From an uncultured Bacilli bacterium (GTDB taxonomy: Bacteria; Bacillota_I; Bacilli_A; RF39; UBA660), in assembly GCA_947587565.1 (NCBI GenBank), contig CANPYA010000077.1, forward strand, positions 1-6,029: 6,029 bases of DNA, read 5' to 3'. Below the pieces are notes generated by a model. It was given only the letters and a program-made list of their open reading frames with translations. It did no database searches and was not told the origin of the DNA. The translations under genes and the position numbers were made by a program. Shown here piece after piece: positions 5,442-6,029 of the stretch. Positions within the stretch are counted from its first letter, which is position 1; every line of letters starts with the position of its first letter.

Positions 5442-6029
5442 TCATTCTGAACTTTCCTCCAATCTCTTCTCTATATCCTCAATGCTTGGTAAAGTATTTT
5501 CTAAAAACTCAGGTATTTCAGATAATATTTTATATTCACTTACGCCAATAGGTTTATTTATGTCTTTTAAAGCTAGTTCTGCAGTTACTTTCTTTTTATC
5601 TTTGCAAAGTAATATTCCAAATGTTGGGTTATCATTTTCATCTTTAACATATTTATCGATAGCACTTAAATAAAAATTCAATTTGCCAGCATATTCTGGT
5701 CTAAACTCAGTTGTCTTTAATTCTATAACCACATAACTTCTAACTTTCAAATTATAAAACAATAAATCAATATAATAATCTTCATTTTCTATTTCTAAAT
5801 GATATTGTCTTCCCACAAACGCAAATCCGTTACCTAGCTCTAATAATAACTTGGTGATATTAGCAGTTAATTCTCTTTCAATATCAAGTTCTTTAATATC
5901 TTTATCAGCAGTTATAAAATCAAAAATATAAGGATCTTTTAGTAATTCTTTTGCTTGTTCATTATTAGGTGTTGGTAAAGTTTCATCAAAATTAGTAGTT
6001 TTATTTTCTAAAAGAGCTTGTCTTTCATA
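5442..6029 (-). CDS. DUF1016/YhcG-family PD-(D/E)XK nuclease, C-terminal part (runs off window)
   Basis: The minus-strand frame is open from the window edge (6029) to the TGA at 5444-5442, giving 195 codons of a longer protein; an internal GTG at 5816 is not the true start. The visible part begins YERQALLENKTTNFDETLP and passes through KDPYIFDFI. It then reaches FVGRQYHLEIENEDYYIDLLFYNLKVRSYVVIELK, PEYAGKLNFYLSAIDKY and NKPIGVSEY. These are hallmark segments of the YhcG/DUF1016 C-terminal nuclease domain. The PD-(D/E)XK metal site is intact: Asp of YIDLLFY (bases 5768-5766), and Glu (5723-5721) and Lys (5717-5715) of IELK. Family members are about 340-370 residues with an N-terminal helical domain, which would lie outside the window. 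They are frequent in restriction-modification and other defence loci; the biological target is not known from the sequence. It converges on the ASCH operon and has its own terminator. Confidence 0.9.
   Translation of the reverse strand, partial: YERQALLENKTTNFDETLPTPNNEQAKELLKDPYIFDFITADKDIKELDIERELTANITKLLLELGNGFAFVGRQYHLEIENEDYYIDLLFYNLKVRSYVVIELKTTEFRPEYAGKLNFYLSAIDKYVKDENDNPTFGILLCKDKKKVTAELALKDINKPIGVSEYKILSEIPEFLENTLPSIEDIEKRLEESSE

Noticed and set aside
5482..5673. 63-codon open frame on the plus strand
   Set aside because: It is antisense to the well-supported DUF1016 nuclease domain.
1..6029. Mycoplasma/Spiroplasma code with TGA as tryptophan
   Set aside because: All complete genes lack in-frame TGA and use TGG for tryptophan, and the DUF1016 homology ends sensibly at a TGA.
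1..6029. CRISPR array, transposase, integrase or tRNA attachment site
   Set aside because: No regularly spaced repeats, transposase motifs, terminal inverted repeats or tRNA sequences were seen in the window.

Overview
The window is a strongly AT-rich bacterial segment. It has consensus sigma-70/sigma-A promoters (TATAAT with TGn extensions), strong GGAGG-type ribosome binding sites and U-tract terminators. Tryptophan is TGG and TGA is read as a stop. This points to a low-GC Bacillota/Mycoplasmatota-type genome using the standard bacterial code; no finer placement is possible from sequence alone. The gene content looks like an accessory defence or conflict island. There are no tRNA or rRNA genes, CRISPR arrays or insertion sequences.

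Layout, left to right. (1) Positions 1-59, minus strand: the first 19 codons of a DNA cytosine-5 methyltransferase, with its own promoter and ribosome binding site. (2) Divergent from it, 180-2607 plus strand: a two-gene operon. Its first product is a 710-residue PHP-phosphoesterase/ABC-like ATPase fusion (TrlF-like), and its second an overlapping 100-residue protein of unknown function. (3) 2599-2773: a strong promoter whose -35 box lies in the last codons of the small gene, followed by about 140 nt that fold into hairpins and end in eight T. This is probably an independent structured ncRNA. (4) 2931-5156 plus strand: a second operon with its own extended -10 promoter. It encodes a short class I lysyl-tRNA-synthetase-like protein broken by two one-base deletions, then a single-ASCH-domain protein, then a tandem double-ASCH protein. 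All its genes overlap. (5) 5157-5441: a convergent intergenic region with a terminator for each strand and a possible short RNA. (6) 5442-6029, minus strand: the C-terminal 195 residues of a DUF1016/YhcG-type PD-(D/E)XK nuclease that runs off the window.

The most unusual unit is operon (4). It pairs an aminoacyl-tRNA-synthetase catalytic core lacking room for an anticodon-binding domain with three PUA-like ASCH modules. It may be an RNA- or nucleotide-modifying or a small-molecule/protein-aminoacylating system; that function is inference. The PHP-ATPase operon, the methyltransferase and the DUF1016 nuclease fit the defence-island setting. Three promoters here (PHP-ATPase operon, ncRNA, synthetase/ASCH operon) share the same TGCTATAAT core, and the first and third share a 14-base match.
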